Assembly: GCA_002914805.1 (NCBI GenBank)
Contig: JXTB01000403.1
Span: forward strand, 28,074-92,073
DNA from: Parasponia andersonii
Taxonomy: Eukaryota > Streptophyta > Magnoliopsida > Rosales > Cannabaceae
Length of the DNA: 64,000 nt
Direction: 5' to 3'
The notes beneath the pieces are model-generated. The model ran no database searches and was not told where the DNA came from. It was given only the letters and a program-made list of their open reading frames with translations. This document shows, one piece after another, positions 34,216 to 47,448 of this stretch. The stretch's first letter is position 1. The number at the start of each line of letters is the position of its first letter. The position numbers and the translations under genes were made by a program.

Positions 34216-35690
34216 TGTAAAAACCCAGTTTTAGGGGCAAAATGGTCTTTTGACAAGATTTAAAAACAAATCAGATTATATAAACCCTTCTCTCTCTCTC
34301 CTCTGTCTCGTCCCCCCCTCTCTTAGAATCTCTCTCACTCTCCCTACTCTCTCTTTCAGCCGAAGGCTGGAACCACCGCAAGTCACTGTCCAAGCTCTGT
34401 CTGGCCGAGCAAATTACCGGCGAGCCTCCTCTGCGCCACCATGAGCCGGTCGCCAGCCACCAAAGGCCGCCAGAGCAGTTGCCATCGCCGGAGAAGACAA
34501 AATGGTCGTTTGAAGCTTTTCGACACTGGCGAACATTCTGACCACCATTCGACTCCCAGCCAGTCCCGTTGGATTCGTCTCGTCTCAAGGATCGTCAAGG
34601 TATATATATCTCAACCCCATTTTATCCAGATTGAAAGTTGCCATTTTTGGACATTTCGAGTTTATGGTTGTAGTTTTTGATCCGGCTGTTGGATTGCGTT
34701 TTGGACCGCATTTTTGGAATGTACTTAGAAAATGGAGAATTTTGATATATATATTGTATTGTTTGGTGATCAGCATGAAAATTGAGATTGGACGGTCGAG
34801 ATTTTGTCTTGCTTTGCATGCCACTGGTCCGGTGTGGCTTGGACCAAAATTGGACAAATTATATATCTAACCTAACTATTTAGGGTACTAGGAATTCAGT
34901 GAAGAGGTCCGTTTGCGAAATTGAAGCTCCGGTGAGAAGTTGACTTTTTGCCAGTGGACGATCGAGGGCTTGGAATTGGTTCCTAACCCTCCGAGCGATC
35001 GTCAACAACACTTTGAGAACTCAATAGCGTGGTATCGCTATTCCGGTGAGGTAGAGGTTTAGTTATCTTCATTTTATACCATTTTTGAGTTAAAACTTAT
35101 TTTCTGCAACATATAAGAACAAGTGTGTTTTTAGTGATTTGAATTATATGAGATACAATCTAGTTGTACAATATTTACTGTACTGCTCTGGGAATTTGCT
35201 GTGTGCAAGTTACTTTGGGTATATCAAAAATAAGGTCGTTATGCTGCATATTTTTCTATAAACTCCTATTACGCATGTTTTACTGAAAAACCAGAGTACA
35301 GTAGGTTTTACACTTCAGTCCTGTATTGCACGTGTCATAGGTTCATACATGAGCACCGTGTTAGCATCGTGAGTTTTACAGTGTGGTGCTGCATGCTCCA
35401 CTATCGGTGAAAGTCTGTAAACTCACAGGTTTGTTCTTCTGATTACCTCCCCATTTGGTAGGCGTAAGCAATTCGGTTGCCCCTCCAGGTTTGGTAGGTG
35501 ACACACGGGTGTCCCCTCCGGATATGGGCTTAGATGTCAGGCAGACTATTAGGTATACTTAGTGCCTTCATCTTGGGTTTCCACAGATAAGAGGATGTGA
35601 GCTCATGGGTATGGGTTGATTTGTGTCATGTGCATATGGATTGATGGTTTTGATTACACTGTTTTATATATATGGGCTCCCGGTTTGGAT

Positions 35691-35741
<51 letters not shown>

Positions 35742-36293
35742 TTTGGATTTGAACTAACCATGCTGGAATTTTCCATCACTGAACAGTTTTTCTTGGAGGT
35801 AACTATTTTCCTACTGGGCATTGTATGGTCACCCTCCCCTTCTTCCCTTCCTTAGGTAGTGTTCAGTGTGATCTTGGAAATCAGGAGGAATAAAAGGTCA
35901 TCTTGGCTGTAGTTCATTTCTTGGTAATGCTAGAAGTCTACTGTTGTAGTATTTGGACTGTTTGGGGTTTTATATCAGCATTGAACCAAGATTACTACTT
36001 TCTATTTTGTCCGTAAACTTATATATACCATTTTGAGATTTAACTTGTTGTTGTAGATGATGATAATGCTTGGACTTATATTTGATTTTCCCATTTTTTA
36101 ATTATTATTCGGTCTATGTTGAATGGTGTATATGAACTGTGGGAGAGGTTCACAGGATGAAATTCTAAATACTTTATCAAAATAGACTGTTTACAAAACT
36201 AAAACTTTTTAGACACTTTTCAAATAAATTATGGAATTTCTCATTTTTGTGAAATTCTCCTTCTGCCACTGGCCCGGGTTTTGGGTCATGACA
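34216..36293 (+). repeat. 3' LTR of the gypsy element
   Basis: The LTR is about 2078 bp, TGTAAAAACCC...GTCATGACA, with a CT-rich leader near 34288-34350 and a (TA)n(TG)n tract at 35690-35740. ORFs on either strand here are chance frames in LTR sequence. The same family, inverted, makes the solo LTR at 47449-49505. Confidence 0.88.
35690..35740. repeat. (TA)n(TG)n microsatellite within the LTR
   Basis: A (TA)n run to 35700 passes into about seventeen TG units. Confidence 0.95.
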
Positions 36294-36330
36294 TTTGCAG
36301 CTGAATTGATTAATGATTATGCACTAATAA

Positions 36331-38648
36331 TATCACGACCCAAAATCTAATACTGTGATTTTTGGTAATTTTGATTGTAAATTAAGATAAGTAAAGAATT
36401 TTATAAAATTCCAAGAAAATTAAGCACTTGTGTTTTTCCATTTTAGTCCTCAAATCATTAAAAATTCTATATAAGAAGAAGTTTATCTTTAGTTTGATTT
36501 ATAAAAGTAGATAGACCCATTAAAATTCAAGAAAAACGTAATCAAGTTGTACCAAAACTTGGTTTAATAAAAATTCTAATGTTGATTAAAATAAAGTTCA
36601 TAAATCTTGAGTCGGAAAGTCTAAAAATTGATTTACAAAGTTAATCAAAATTTTAAGTACTTAAATCTTCAAAAGCTATTCTCCTTGAGAACCAAAGGGT
36701 CCCATTTATATACCAAATCCTCAAATAGTAAAAAATACATCCTCATACATTCACTTAGCATAAACAACAAACTTAGCTAAACAGTTAGAAATGAAAATAA
36801 TGGAATAAGTTATAAGGACCAGTCGAAGAGAAATAGGAATAAGACCGCAACATAAAGCAAGTAACTTGCCTAGCCATTGAGACAACTGACTCAAATAAAT
36901 AATCACCTGAAAAGGAGGAAAAATAAGAGGGGAGAGCTCGAGAACTCAATAGGAAAACTGTTACCTCATTTAAAACTATTTTAGTGATAGAAAGCCTCTA
37001 CATGGTTAGTTTAATCCAAAACATCTTTTTACAAAACCATATGTATGTACTTATACGTATCCATTTCCAGAGCTGATAGTCCGTATATATATATATGCAT
37101 ATAACTAAATATATATATATATATAGATATGAAAACGTGTTATCCAAAACTAATAGTTCATATGCATATATATATATATATATATAGATATACAAAAAGT
37201 ATGATTTCTAAAAATCAATCAGTTCACAAATACGTGACACAAATCCACCCATACCCATGAGTTCATCACCTTTCATCAATGAAAATTAGGGTGTTAGCAC
37301 TACGTGTGCCATACAGCCTGTTAGACACCTAGCCTATAACTAGAGAGAATACTCGTGTGTTGCCTACCAAATCTAGAGGGGCAACCACATTGCCTACTCC
37401 TAACTTAATGGGGAGGTAATCAAAAGAAATATTTCGCATAAGTTCACAAACTCTGCACTGTTGTAGGGTCACAGCGCCACATTATAAAACTCTCATGATG
37501 CTAACCTGAGACTTATGTGTGATCCTATAACATGTGTACTCTAAATTGGTATGTAATAATAGTCATATAATAATTTAAGTTCAAATGATGCTCTGGTTTT
37601 TAATAAAATAGTTAATTAAATTTTGTAGAAAATAGGCAACATAATGATCCTATTTTAACATATTCAAAAATAACTCACTCAAAAAAGTCCCAGAGCAATC
37701 TAATATATATAATACAATTCAATTCTATCATATATATCCAACACAGTTCAAAAATCATATTTGTCAATGTGTGTTGTAGAAACTAAGTTTTAATCGAAAA
37801 CAATATAAAATAGAGATAATAGAATCCCTACCTCACTAGAATTGCGATACCATACTATGGAATACTCAAGGTATTATTAGATGACCAGGAACTAATTCCA
37901 CACCATCGATCGCTCACCTGAGAAAAATCAACTTCTCAACAAAGCTTCAAATCAATGAATGGACCTCTTTATTGATATTTTAATGTCTAAAATAGCTAAG
38001 TTAAACATATAACTCGACCAATTCAGGTCTGGGCTGACACTAGACCGGTGGCACATAAAACCAAATGCAATCTAAGCCATTAGATATTGATTTTCATATT
38101 GGTCACCGAATATAGTTAATATAAATCAAAATTCACTATTTTCCAAATACATTCCAAAAATGACAATAAAAACGAAATCTAACGATCGGATTAAAAATCA
38201 AACTCAAGTTCAAAAATAAACAAAAATGACAACTTTCAAACCGGACAAAATAGGATCGTGAAATATATACCTTGAGGTACCTCTCGATGAAATGAACCCA
38301 ATGAGCCCAAAAATGTGACTTGAAATGATCCGAAATGGCGAGAGTGATAAAAACTTCCAAACAATCAAAAATGGTATTTTTCGGCCATGTGGCTCTTGGC
38401 GGTGACCGGAGGTGGGCAACGTGGGAGGGGCTTGCCAGCAACTAGGCTAGCTGGATGGTAGCCATGGCGACAACTGCTCCTCCTTCGCTTAGTTCGGCCG
38501 AAAACAAGAGAAGGATGAGAGAGAGATAGAGTTTGGAAGGGGAGAGGACGATAGAGAGAGAGAAAAACATATATGTATATGTATTTAATTAGTTTTTTCT
38601 GGTCAAATGACCATTTTAGCCACGTAAAAACTAGGTTTAATTTTTACA
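36331..38648 (-). mobile_element. Solo LTR, diverged relative of the gypsy LTR (TSD AATAA)
   Basis: AATAA flanks both sides (36326-36330 and 38649-38653). The plus strand begins TATCACGACCCAAAATC and ends TTTTTACA, the reverse complement of the gypsy LTR pattern TGTAAAAA...GTCATGACA. Shared inner blocks include cccatacccatgag near 37249 and gaggggcaacca near 37375. There is no internal coding region, so it is a solo LTR. It is more diverged than the 47449-49505 copy. Confidence 0.85.
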
Positions 38649-38653
38649 AATAA

Positions 38654-41600
38654 ACCCATTGATATGATCTTATTATAGAATTTAAAAAAAAAAACTATTG
38701 CTATCTCACTCGTTTTCTCTTATAGCAATCTTATAGCAATATTATGGGGTAAAATTGCAGGTGTATTATGTTCTATAACTAATTAACGTTATCTTAAGTA
38801 GATAAGTTAATTAAATAGGTTATGCGTAATATATTTATTTTTACACAATTGAAGAAATAAAACTTTGAATACCTTTCTTGATACCGCCATGAATTTGCAT
38901 TCGCACTTCGAATTTTTAATCAATTCTTTTGAGCCACCAATTCCTTTGTCAAATGGAAGCTAACTTTTGTTGGATTTGACTTTCTATCGAACTACTTAAT
39001 TAGAAAAAATTTCGTACCTTACGTCGTAGTATGCATAATATTATTTCCAATTATATTAACTTCAGTAGCAGTACAAATTAATTAATTAACCTTTTCTTTT
39101 CTCTCGTTTTTCTTTATTTTTTTTTTTATCTAGTATACGATAGTCAACCATGCATTAAGAATTTTATTTCTAGTTAGATCTTATCCACACTACGACCTGA
39201 AAGTACTAGGCCAGGGTTAATGAAGATCATTGATAAGTATATTTGAATATGGCAGCATTTTTTACTATTATTGTTTTATGAACGAAGAAGCGTAAAAAGA
39301 ATCTGGAACCATCCCCTCAACTAGGTCTGTAATATCAATATATATAACTTCAAATATAGAACAGGGGAAATTAGCTGAGTATGTACGTAGAGCAAAAAGA
39401 ATGGAAAAATTGATCCTCCAGAGGTTTTTTTTTTTCCTTTTTTTTTTTTCCTCATCAACAACTGAGTGAGTACATAGTCACCCAATAACCGTGTGACCTG
39501 ATGCTATCACAAGGTACGTAGGTGACTATACATAAATACTACTGTATTAGATATATAGCATTAGTATCCAACAAATTAAGTAATATAAACACCTACAAGG
39601 TAATATTTTGATAGGTCACAGTGTGTAATATGAGTCACTTCCTAAGTGATCTCGTGGTCATCCACCCCAAGTTATGTAAAAATATATATTGAAAAGAGTC
39701 AAAATCAAAAAATTTCATTTAATTGCCAAAACAACAGCGGCACGAGATCTGAATGTATAGACCTATAATGGAAATCCTATGCCAAACCCTACCATACTCT
39801 TGTTTTTCTTTTTTTTTTTCTTTTTTTTTTGGGGCACAGTTGTCCAACTATCTTCTTGAAAGCAGTTGCAAATGGATAATCGATCGATCCAGCTTTTGGC
39901 TTAAAAGCGGCATGGATACATATATATATATATATATACATATCAATTTAATTAATTCGAGTACATTAAATATATATTCTTGATTTCAAGTATTGATCTT
40001 ATCTTTTTGGCGCCTTGTGTGATCTTTTTCTTGTTATTATCGTTAAAGTCAGAGTTACATACCGGACATGCTTTATAAATTTGAATGAGAACCAACGTAT
40101 ATCTGATATGGGAAACGCTAGCTAGCTGCCACTTCTGGAAATCTTATGGATAGTATCCCTTCGAAAGCTTAATGGGACACCATCATATTATATATACTAG
40201 CTAGGTTCCTCCAATATATAAATATATGATGGTATATGTATACATCAATAAGAATTAAACACATATGTACTATTAATTAAGTAGAAGAAAAAAATTGTAT
40301 AATGCATGCGGCGGCGGAAAATTTTAATATACAAAAAAATGAATCCACAGGGGCTCACCTTTCAGCGTAAATTTAAGCCTATAAAATTACACTAAGGGCG
40401 TGGCTCCACGTAAGGCGGTCTCCCTCGGATTTCATTTGATCGATCTTTTGTGAGGTTCATGTTGGGGTCATTACTCAGTATAATAGTTTATACTTTTCTT
40501 GAGAAAAAGGAGAACGAGAACCGAAGAAAGAAAGGAAGAATGACCCCATGTGCTATGGCATGTGATATGTTTATGTGAAAACCGGCCTATTCTAGCTAGC
40601 TAGGGCAAAAAAAGAAGGTATATATAGTGAAATTAATGTCGTATACATCGATAACTTAATTGATCTAAAATTCTTGGAAATGCACGTGAGTATATGAGAG
40701 AATAAATATTGAATCTTAGATCAGTTTATGCATAAATTTTATAATAAAAATTTTAGGAGAAAAATATTGACGTCAAAACTATGACGTTGGAGATTGAGAA
40801 TCAAGAAGACAAGAACCTCATACATATCATTCTGATAAACTTTCCTTGTTATATTTACAGTAGTAAATATTGACATCAGTTCAAGTTAAGTTTCGATTAC
40901 ATGAGCGATGGATATATATGACGATATATGTATATATTGCGAACAAATATATTTGTAGCTAATTAATTTCTGACTTCCAAATCAGAATGCTATATGAGTT
41001 AACTTTATATGTGTGCACGTATGTACACGTGTGTTTACCACATTGTAATCCAGCTAACATATATGTAATATGATAAGTCGAAATTGCATCCACATGCATG
41101 AAATTCATATTAGCATCATTATAGAGTTTCCCTATCATGAAAATACGACAATGAAACAGGCAAGCAGGTTGCAGTCACAGAAAAGATGTGATATGGTAAA
41201 TCGATAATAATAAATAACCGATTCAGCATATATGTATAATCTACAATCTGAAAGCACATGAGCAAATTTTGAATTCAATGTTTGTCGAGCCTCACAAATT
41301 AAACAATATTTAGTGTCCAATAAACGCATGCCCACGGAAGCGCTAGCGCCTAGCTTATGCCACTGGTTCAGCATTCTTTTTACCGATCTAAACGCCAGCG
41401 CCTAGCCTATAAACTCATTATGTATATATTTATGCATAAATATATATATAGTCTCTAGCTAAACAATTCAACTTGGTTGAAAATATTCATAGCAAAAAAA
41501 AACTTGGTTGAAAATATTAATGGCTAAGTATTGTGTAAGTGTATAAATTAAAGTCCGTGTGGGTTAGACATACAAAAAATGATACTGATTTTCTTCTTAA

Positions 41601-42470
41601 CGTGGTACCCTTTTAAAATGTGTCTAAACTCATCACCGAGTTGCAATAAAAAATAGGACTCGAATTTCATTCTGGAAACAAATTTGATCAACAAAGTTCA
41701 CTTGAAACATGCATGATAACATGAACATAAATTATTCGGGATTTGGTTATGATATATGAGCACTAATCTAGTAAAAGTTTTTTTATCTATAAGTATTATT
41801 TTGTCCAATTAAAATTCATTATGTACATCTTTTTATGCTAATAAATGGAAAAAGAAAAATATTAAATAATGAATTTTTTATTTTTCAACTACTCAAATTA
41901 TGATAGTCGTTGAATAATGATATAACAACTAAAAAAATACTTATAGATAAGTAAAAATAAAATATCTATTAGATGGAGAACTATGATATATATAGATATG
42001 AATAAAAAGAGAAAATGAAAATATAATTTTTTTTAATTTATTATATAGGTAAACATTGAAAGTCTATGATCTCAGAATATGATCAGTTGTCTTATTTTTA
42101 TTTGTCTCATTCGTGTCCCATTGAAAAATGTGGATAACTCATCTTAGTCCTTAAGATAATTTAAGATTTTGTCGAACTCAATGAACTCCATCGAAGTAAT
42201 TAAAATATCTAGAAGATAGGGACTTTTACATACATTAATTTTGGATGGTTTTCACACTTTTCAACCGAAGAACCTTATATTTCCGGTAAACACCATGTAA
42301 TTTGGATGTTTTACAGAAACTTCCTGTAGAATATGGTGCTAATCTTTTCGCAATATCAAAATTGCCCTTATTTAAAGGGGGTCCAAAAGAATTTTTTTCC
42401 TTTTTTTTTTTTCTGAGTCATGGGTCCAAACAAATGAATTATAGCAGTATTGTCTATGCACCCACCCAAA
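38654..42470. other. AT-rich intergenic stretch, no gene seen
   Basis: The region contains poly-T runs (39425-39450, 39808-39830), a (TA)n tract near 39919-39938 and a possible hairpin near 40460-40550 (ttggggtcatt pairing with aatgacccca). The minus-strand frame at 41135-41374 has a few cysteines and histidines but no convincing family match. Confidence 0.5.
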
Positions 42471-42475
42471 CGTAC

Positions 42476-43297
42476 TGTGGGACCCGTTCCCAAGCTATAC
42501 GCCACGTGGAAGGTCACGCGGGTCGCACGTGATCTCACAATCGGCCATTGGGCCGTCCGAAGTTAGGGCCGAGCCTATTACTGACTCCGGACAGTCTGGT
42601 CCAGTCTGACCCCAACCTCGACAGTTAGGGGTCGGAAGTCCCAAGAGTCTGTCACCTGAGTACAGTGGCCCTTACCTCGACAGTTAGGAGGGTCAGAAGC
42701 CCCAAGGGTCTTCCGACTGAATACAATGGAAAGCAACTCACGGCTCCAAATCCAGACAGAGCATTTAATGCGATCCTGGGTAGGCGTGCGCAAGGGACAA
42801 GCCATCCTGACCAAACGGCGATTTACCCAAATCTTACTCCTGACAGATTGAAGCCGTAGGACGCGGCGGAAATCAGGCCACGGCAACACATAGGAGATCG
42901 CAGAAATCTCGGCCCGTGACTACTGAAAAAGATTTTGAGGAGAAAGGTACTCAGTCCTGAGATTGAGACCCGTAATGGTTCACAATCTCAGAACTACATA
43001 TATAAGAGCCATGCGTCCCCGAGAGGGGCATGTACGCTTAAAAAAATAGAAATATATAGAAAAGTTTGTGAACAAGAAACATAGATATATTCATACTGAA
43101 ATATTCCCTTACTACCCTGTATCAAAGATAAACCACTGACTTAAACATCGGAGAGTCTTTGCAGGTAGCCACCCGCGCCTCTCCGATTTTACTTGGAGCT
43201 CAGAATACTTTAGGATAGCAAGGGCATGTGGACAGTTGGAGAATACAATATCAGCAGTTCGAGACACGTGGACGGCTGGTGAGAAACTGCTCCAACA
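42476..43297 (+). mobile_element. GC-rich solo LTR or TRIM-like element (TSD CGTAC)
   Basis: CGTAC flanks the element at 42471-42475 and 43298-43302. It starts TGTGGGACCCG, ends CTCCAACA and is clearly richer in G+C than its surroundings. A TATATAA box is at 42999-43005. A 9-bp inverted repeat ATCGGAGAG...CTCTCCGAT (43147-43187) follows at R/U5-like distance. Two imperfect repeats of about 61 bp, each opening with CCTCGACAGTTAGG, lie near 42617-42735. There is no ORF of note. The layout fits a solo LTR of a gypsy (Tat-like) family; lineage is inferred. Confidence 0.85.
42999..43005 (+). promoter_or_regulatory. LTR TATA box
   Basis: ACATATATAAGAGCC sits in the 3' third of the solo LTR, where the U3/R promoter of plant LTRs normally lies. 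Confidence 0.5.
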
Positions 43298-43332
43298 CGT
43301 ACCATAATGTCAAAAAATTATTATCTAAAAAA

Positions 43333-43910
43333 GAGAAAACATCATAAAATAACTTTCTATTTTAACTTCTTTTTTTTTTTTTAACAAAACCTCCGTATTT
43401 TAAGAAATATGAGAAAACTCCCTTGAATTTAATTTTTACCACAAAAAACCTTGTAATTTGACAATTTTTTAAATCCAACTTTCTCAATTAAATTAAATTA
43501 GAAAAATTAATAAAAAATGATAAAATTACCCTTACTGGATAGTAGATTTAGGTTTGTATTATATTTTGACTTAATATATATATATATTTATATATATATA
43601 TATATAAATTTGGAAACTATTTTATTATTTATGTGGTCATTTGAAAAACCTAAATATTATTTGGAAACTAGTATAGACAATTCTTAAATTTCTTTTAAAT
43701 CTATATGTACCCTTCACTAAGGGTGAGTTTATTATTTCCATCAGTTTCTCTAATTTTAATGATATGAGAAAGTCAAATTTCAAAATAGTCAAATTATAAA
43801 ATTCTTTTATAATAAAAAATCATACTCAAAAGGGTTTTTGGACATTTCTTAGAACACATGGAGTTTTTTAAAAATAAAAGAGATACAAGGTTATTTTATG
43901 ACATTTTCTC
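43333..43910. mobile_element. MITE with long inverted arms (about 200 bp)
   Basis: The left end GAGAAAACATCATAAAATAAC and the complement of the right end, GAGAAAATGTCATAAAATAAC, match at 19 of 21 positions. Similarity continues inward as imperfect arms for roughly 200 bp each (for example GTAATTTGAC against ATAATTTGAC, and CTTTCTCA on both). The interior is AT-rich with no ORF. Flanks ctaaaaaa and ctagaaaaa suggest a degraded target duplication. Long TIRs point to a Mutator-like MITE, by inference. Confidence 0.7.
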
Positions 43911-44327
43911 CCTAGAAAAATATGCAGAAAATGACATATTTATTATAACAAATTAAAACTAAATAGTGGTGTTTTAGGTATTGTAAATAAAAAATAAAGT
44001 GTGAAATATATTGATGATCTAAACTTAGAGGATTTTGACAAAATACAATTCCTAATAAAAAGCATCAGTTTTATATTTTTTAGGGAAAGTGTATTTGAAC
44101 ACAAATTTGTACGAAAAATACAAAACCGAAGGTTTATATATGTAAATGTCACTATTTATTAATTACCTCTGTGTGACTTATTTGGTATGTTAAATGCATG
44201 TCATATATAGCCCAAAACTTAAAAAAGGCCGACAATGACAATTGACCACGACATCAACAACAACATAAAACCAATAGTCATAATGGATTGCATGACTTAC
44301 TTGTTTGCACTAGCAAATGTTGTCTGT

Positions 44328-44329
<2 letters not shown>

Positions 44330-44368
<39 letters not shown>
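44330..44368. repeat. (AT)n microsatellite
   Basis: About nineteen AT dinucleotides. Confidence 0.97.
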
Positions 44369-44371
<3 letters not shown>

Positions 44372-45294
44372 CCAATGTAATAACACAATATTAGTTAATT
44401 AAATTCCACAATAATAATTTTCATCCACTTTAAATTATAGTTTTTCTCGCACGTACTCCATTTTCGTATGTATAGCAAAAATAATATAGTCCCGGCAAGT
44501 GCTAGAAGTAAGGGATGTTATTTAATTGTGTCAGAAATATGATCGTGAACGAGTGGTACCCTATTAATTAAGTTTAATAATTATAACAATAATATACATG
44601 TCAAACGTCCCTTTTTCATTTTACAGAATTGCAATATCAAATAAACCAATCCAGTGAAAATGTCTGCACAACCGATGAATTCAGTACGAGGAATTAACCT
44701 TAAATACTTGCGCAATTGAGCACCAAATTCATGGGTTTAGAACTTGAGAATATATTTATAATGTGTTCGTACACATATATATTATATACATATACATTCA
44801 TATATCCTTATCAATTGTTGCCTTTCCATGATTGGACCCTAGTCTGCACTTTGATGATTGTTATTAATGAATACGCAGGATAAAGTAACAATGATAATTT
44901 GGATTTGGATCCAAGCTTAATCGATCTTGTAATATCATCAAACAGAAAAAAAAAAAATATATATATATATATATATAAGTACAGAGATTTATTTATATAC
45001 ACCTACAACCGACCTCTTATAAATCTAATTCTTTTTGACACATACATGTATATTCTCCGACCAAACAATATTGCACAAACTAGCTGCTCTTGAACACCTA
45101 GCAGCTGAGTGGTAAGAATATTTGAAAATTATTGGAAACGTGAAAGTGAATCAAAAGATATGTGTACGATATATATATATATATATATATATATGCAACA
45201 GATAGAGTCTGTTGGTGGAGACCGATTTCGTCTATAATTTAATCAACACAAATCACATTTTAAAATATTGTATCGAACAAATATGGTATGTATT

Positions 45295-45360
45295 AGATAA
45301 AACATAGATGGAACCGTTCCCTACTACAGATAAAACATAGATGGAACCGTTCCCTACTAC
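45295..45360. repeat. 33-bp perfect tandem repeat
   Basis: Two head-to-tail copies of a unit starting agataaaacatagatgg and ending cctactac. I see no difference between them. Confidence 0.93.
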
Positions 45361-45368
45361 ATTCGTAC

Positions 45369-45400
<32 letters not shown>

Positions 45401-46377
45401 GTGTGATCGCCAATAGTCACTAGGCTGCCTTATGCATTTGTGAATTTGCCTTTTGCACGCTGATGCGTGGGACTTGGATCTCCCTGCTGTACGATTGAAG
45501 ATAGATATGAGAGATTTGACAAACAAAGTTGTTTAATTTATCGAAACTCGAAAATAAAGAAAGATTATTTGTTTTTTGAAACTCACTAATTAATGAATCT
45601 TGTAGATGAAGGTAATCAATATATATTAGTAAAGTCTCACAAGAATACGAAATATCTCGCACTACGCATATGTGGGTCGGCCTTTGCGATAAGATTGATT
45701 GGGGTTCTGGGAGGGTAAATCTTCCTCCTAGGTGCTACCCCAAGAAAATTTAATTAGTAAAGGTGTATATACTAATAAGGATAATGTTTATAATTTTACA
45801 CATGTATTTTGGTTACCCTAATTTGTTTTCTCTATATAAAGGAGTATTTAGGGTCCGAGTTTGGATGAAATAAGAGAGAATTTAAATAGTCTGAGAAAAA
45901 CATGAGGAGTGAGAATTATAATTTTGTAATCTTTTAGCTTATCATCATAGTGAAAATTTATAGTAGTTGAAAATGGGTACGCAACTCTTGTATTGAAAGT
46001 GAATTACTATAAATTCATGTTTATTTATTTATTTTTGTTTTCTTTTCATTGGTCTCAGTAAAAAAAGTTAGGCACATTAATACTTATCAATAAGTTATTA
46101 GAAATTAAAAGTATTGATATTAGACCTCTAGGTTCTATAAGTACTCTCTTAAACGTAGTCAGAAAATGAAATACATGAGGTCTTTATATATATATATATA
46201 TAATATATACTTACATCTGTTGTGGATAGTCTTGATCTTTTCTTTAAGTTTACAAATACGACTTCCGGCCATGCAAAAAGATCATCATGGCAAAGAAAAG
46301 TAGTAAATAATATGTGTAAGTTGCAAATTAATTAACCTTAAACATAGATGAATACACAAATATAATATATACATCTA

Positions 46378-46500
46378 TTGATATGGAGATGGAGGTAAAA
46401 CCGGGGGAGCTGATGGAATTCCTGGCTTATTGGGAAGTAATGCTTTTAATCTCCATCCTCCTGAATGAGCAGTAGTATCCACCAATTGGTAGGCTTTTTA
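46378..46500 (-). other. Short proline-rich ORF, possible last exon
   Basis: On the minus strand, a frame of about 40 residues following a TAA ends GGWRLKALLPNKPGIPSAPP and VLPPSPYQ, then a stop. There is an acceptor-like CTCATTCAG just before the GGW segment. Composition is unusually ordered for this AT-rich spacer and the tail is proline-rich, as in some secreted-peptide precursors. I recognise no family and no upstream exon. It could be chance. Confidence 0.18.
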
Positions 46501-46584
46501 GTTTGAATAGTCTAGTCACCATTGTTTGTCTTAATGAATCAGAGATTTGGACTCTTGTAGAAAATTAAAAGATATAAGGCGCCG

Positions 46585-46798
46585 AAACTTCCACATTTAA
46601 AACTTTCGTTTAGCACGATCTTTGATCTACGCGGTAGCGTTGACACGTATGTATATCTATATCATATATTAGAGAATATTATATTAATCGTAAACTTCCA
46701 CATTGAAAACTTTCGTTTAGCACGATCTTTGATCTACGCGGTAGCGTTGGCACGTATGTATATCTATATCATATATTAGAAAATATTATTAATCGTAC
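46585..46798. repeat. 107-bp tandem duplication
   Basis: Units start at 46585 and 46692. Both contain actttcgtttagcacgatct, ctacgcggtagcgtt and cacgtatgtatatctatatc. They differ at only a few positions, and a partial third piece (gagaatattatattaatcg) follows. Confidence 0.9.
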
Positions 46799-46799
46799 A

Positions 46800-47443
46800 T
46801 AAGAGAATATTATATTAATCGTATATATCCATTTCTTCCATGATCCACAGTACTCTAGTCTTTATTCTTTATTCCCTATCGGGTCGCCACGTACAAATTT
46901 GATCACCATGATCCTCCCATTCAACCAGTGGTCACTTTCCTCATACTTCTTTTGAGATTATTGAAAATTAAATAAAATCACCATGTGAATATAGCTGCCT
47001 TTACATAGACAAAACATACGTGCATAGATACTTTTGTTTTCCCTGTAAATAGATAAAATTGACCAATTCAAAATGACCTATAATAACAATTCAATTTTAC
47101 ATATTTCTATTCCATTTCATTTTAACTTATGTAGTGAATTTCACCTACTTTCATTCTAACTTTATTTTCAAATTATAGAGAATGAGTTACATATGTAGTT
47201 TTGACAAATAGTAGAATTGAATAGAAAGTAACTATTTCAATTAATTTCTCATTTATTTTTATTATTATTTTTTATTTAAGCGTGAGTCTCGTAAATTCGT
47301 TTCTTTATGTACATGGAACTTTCTTTTTTTATGGCTACCTTTTGTCAATTTCTTAATTTTGTTTTATAGAAAGATTGAATCTCATGTTAATATAACAATA
47401 ATTTGAAGTGAATATTTGGGTAAGGATATGGGCATACACTATA
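46800..47443. other. AT-rich spacer, no gene seen
   Basis: No coding region or resolved element. Confidence 0.5.
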
Positions 47444-47448
47444 CTACT

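Larger units (their letters stand above)
31205..36293 (+). mobile_element. Ty3-gypsy retrotransposon with internal deletion (TSD TTTGC)
   Basis: TTTGC occurs at 31200-31204 and 36294-36298. The first LTR (31205-33040) starts GTAAAAACC and has lost its 3' end. The second (34216-36293) starts TGTAAAAACCC and ends GGGTCATGACA. A polypurine run (AAGGAGGGGACAA) sits at 34203-34215. Between the LTRs only integrase core to chromodomain-like coding remains. Deletion therefore removed the 5' LTR end, PBS, gag, protease, RT and RNase H. Confidence 0.88.
43911..46380. other. AT-rich spacer with microsatellites
   Basis: (AT)n tracts lie at 44330-44368, about 44956-44977 and about 45171-45194, and a 33-bp tandem repeat at 45295-45360. 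No gene is seen. Confidence 0.5.

Noticed and set aside
34250-34870. Overlapping ORFs on both strands, some Arg/Ser-rich
   Set aside because: They fall in the gypsy LTR. The same frames recur in the other LTR copies, so they are repeat sequence, not genes.
40460-40550. Inverted repeat ttggggtcatt/aatgacccca as a microRNA precursor
   Set aside because: The paired region is only about 11-14 bp with a loop of about 70 bp and no supporting pairing inside.
41135-41374. Cys/His-containing frame that might be a LINE RT zinc-binding domain
   Set aside because: The cysteine spacing does not convincingly match and no RT sequence is nearby.
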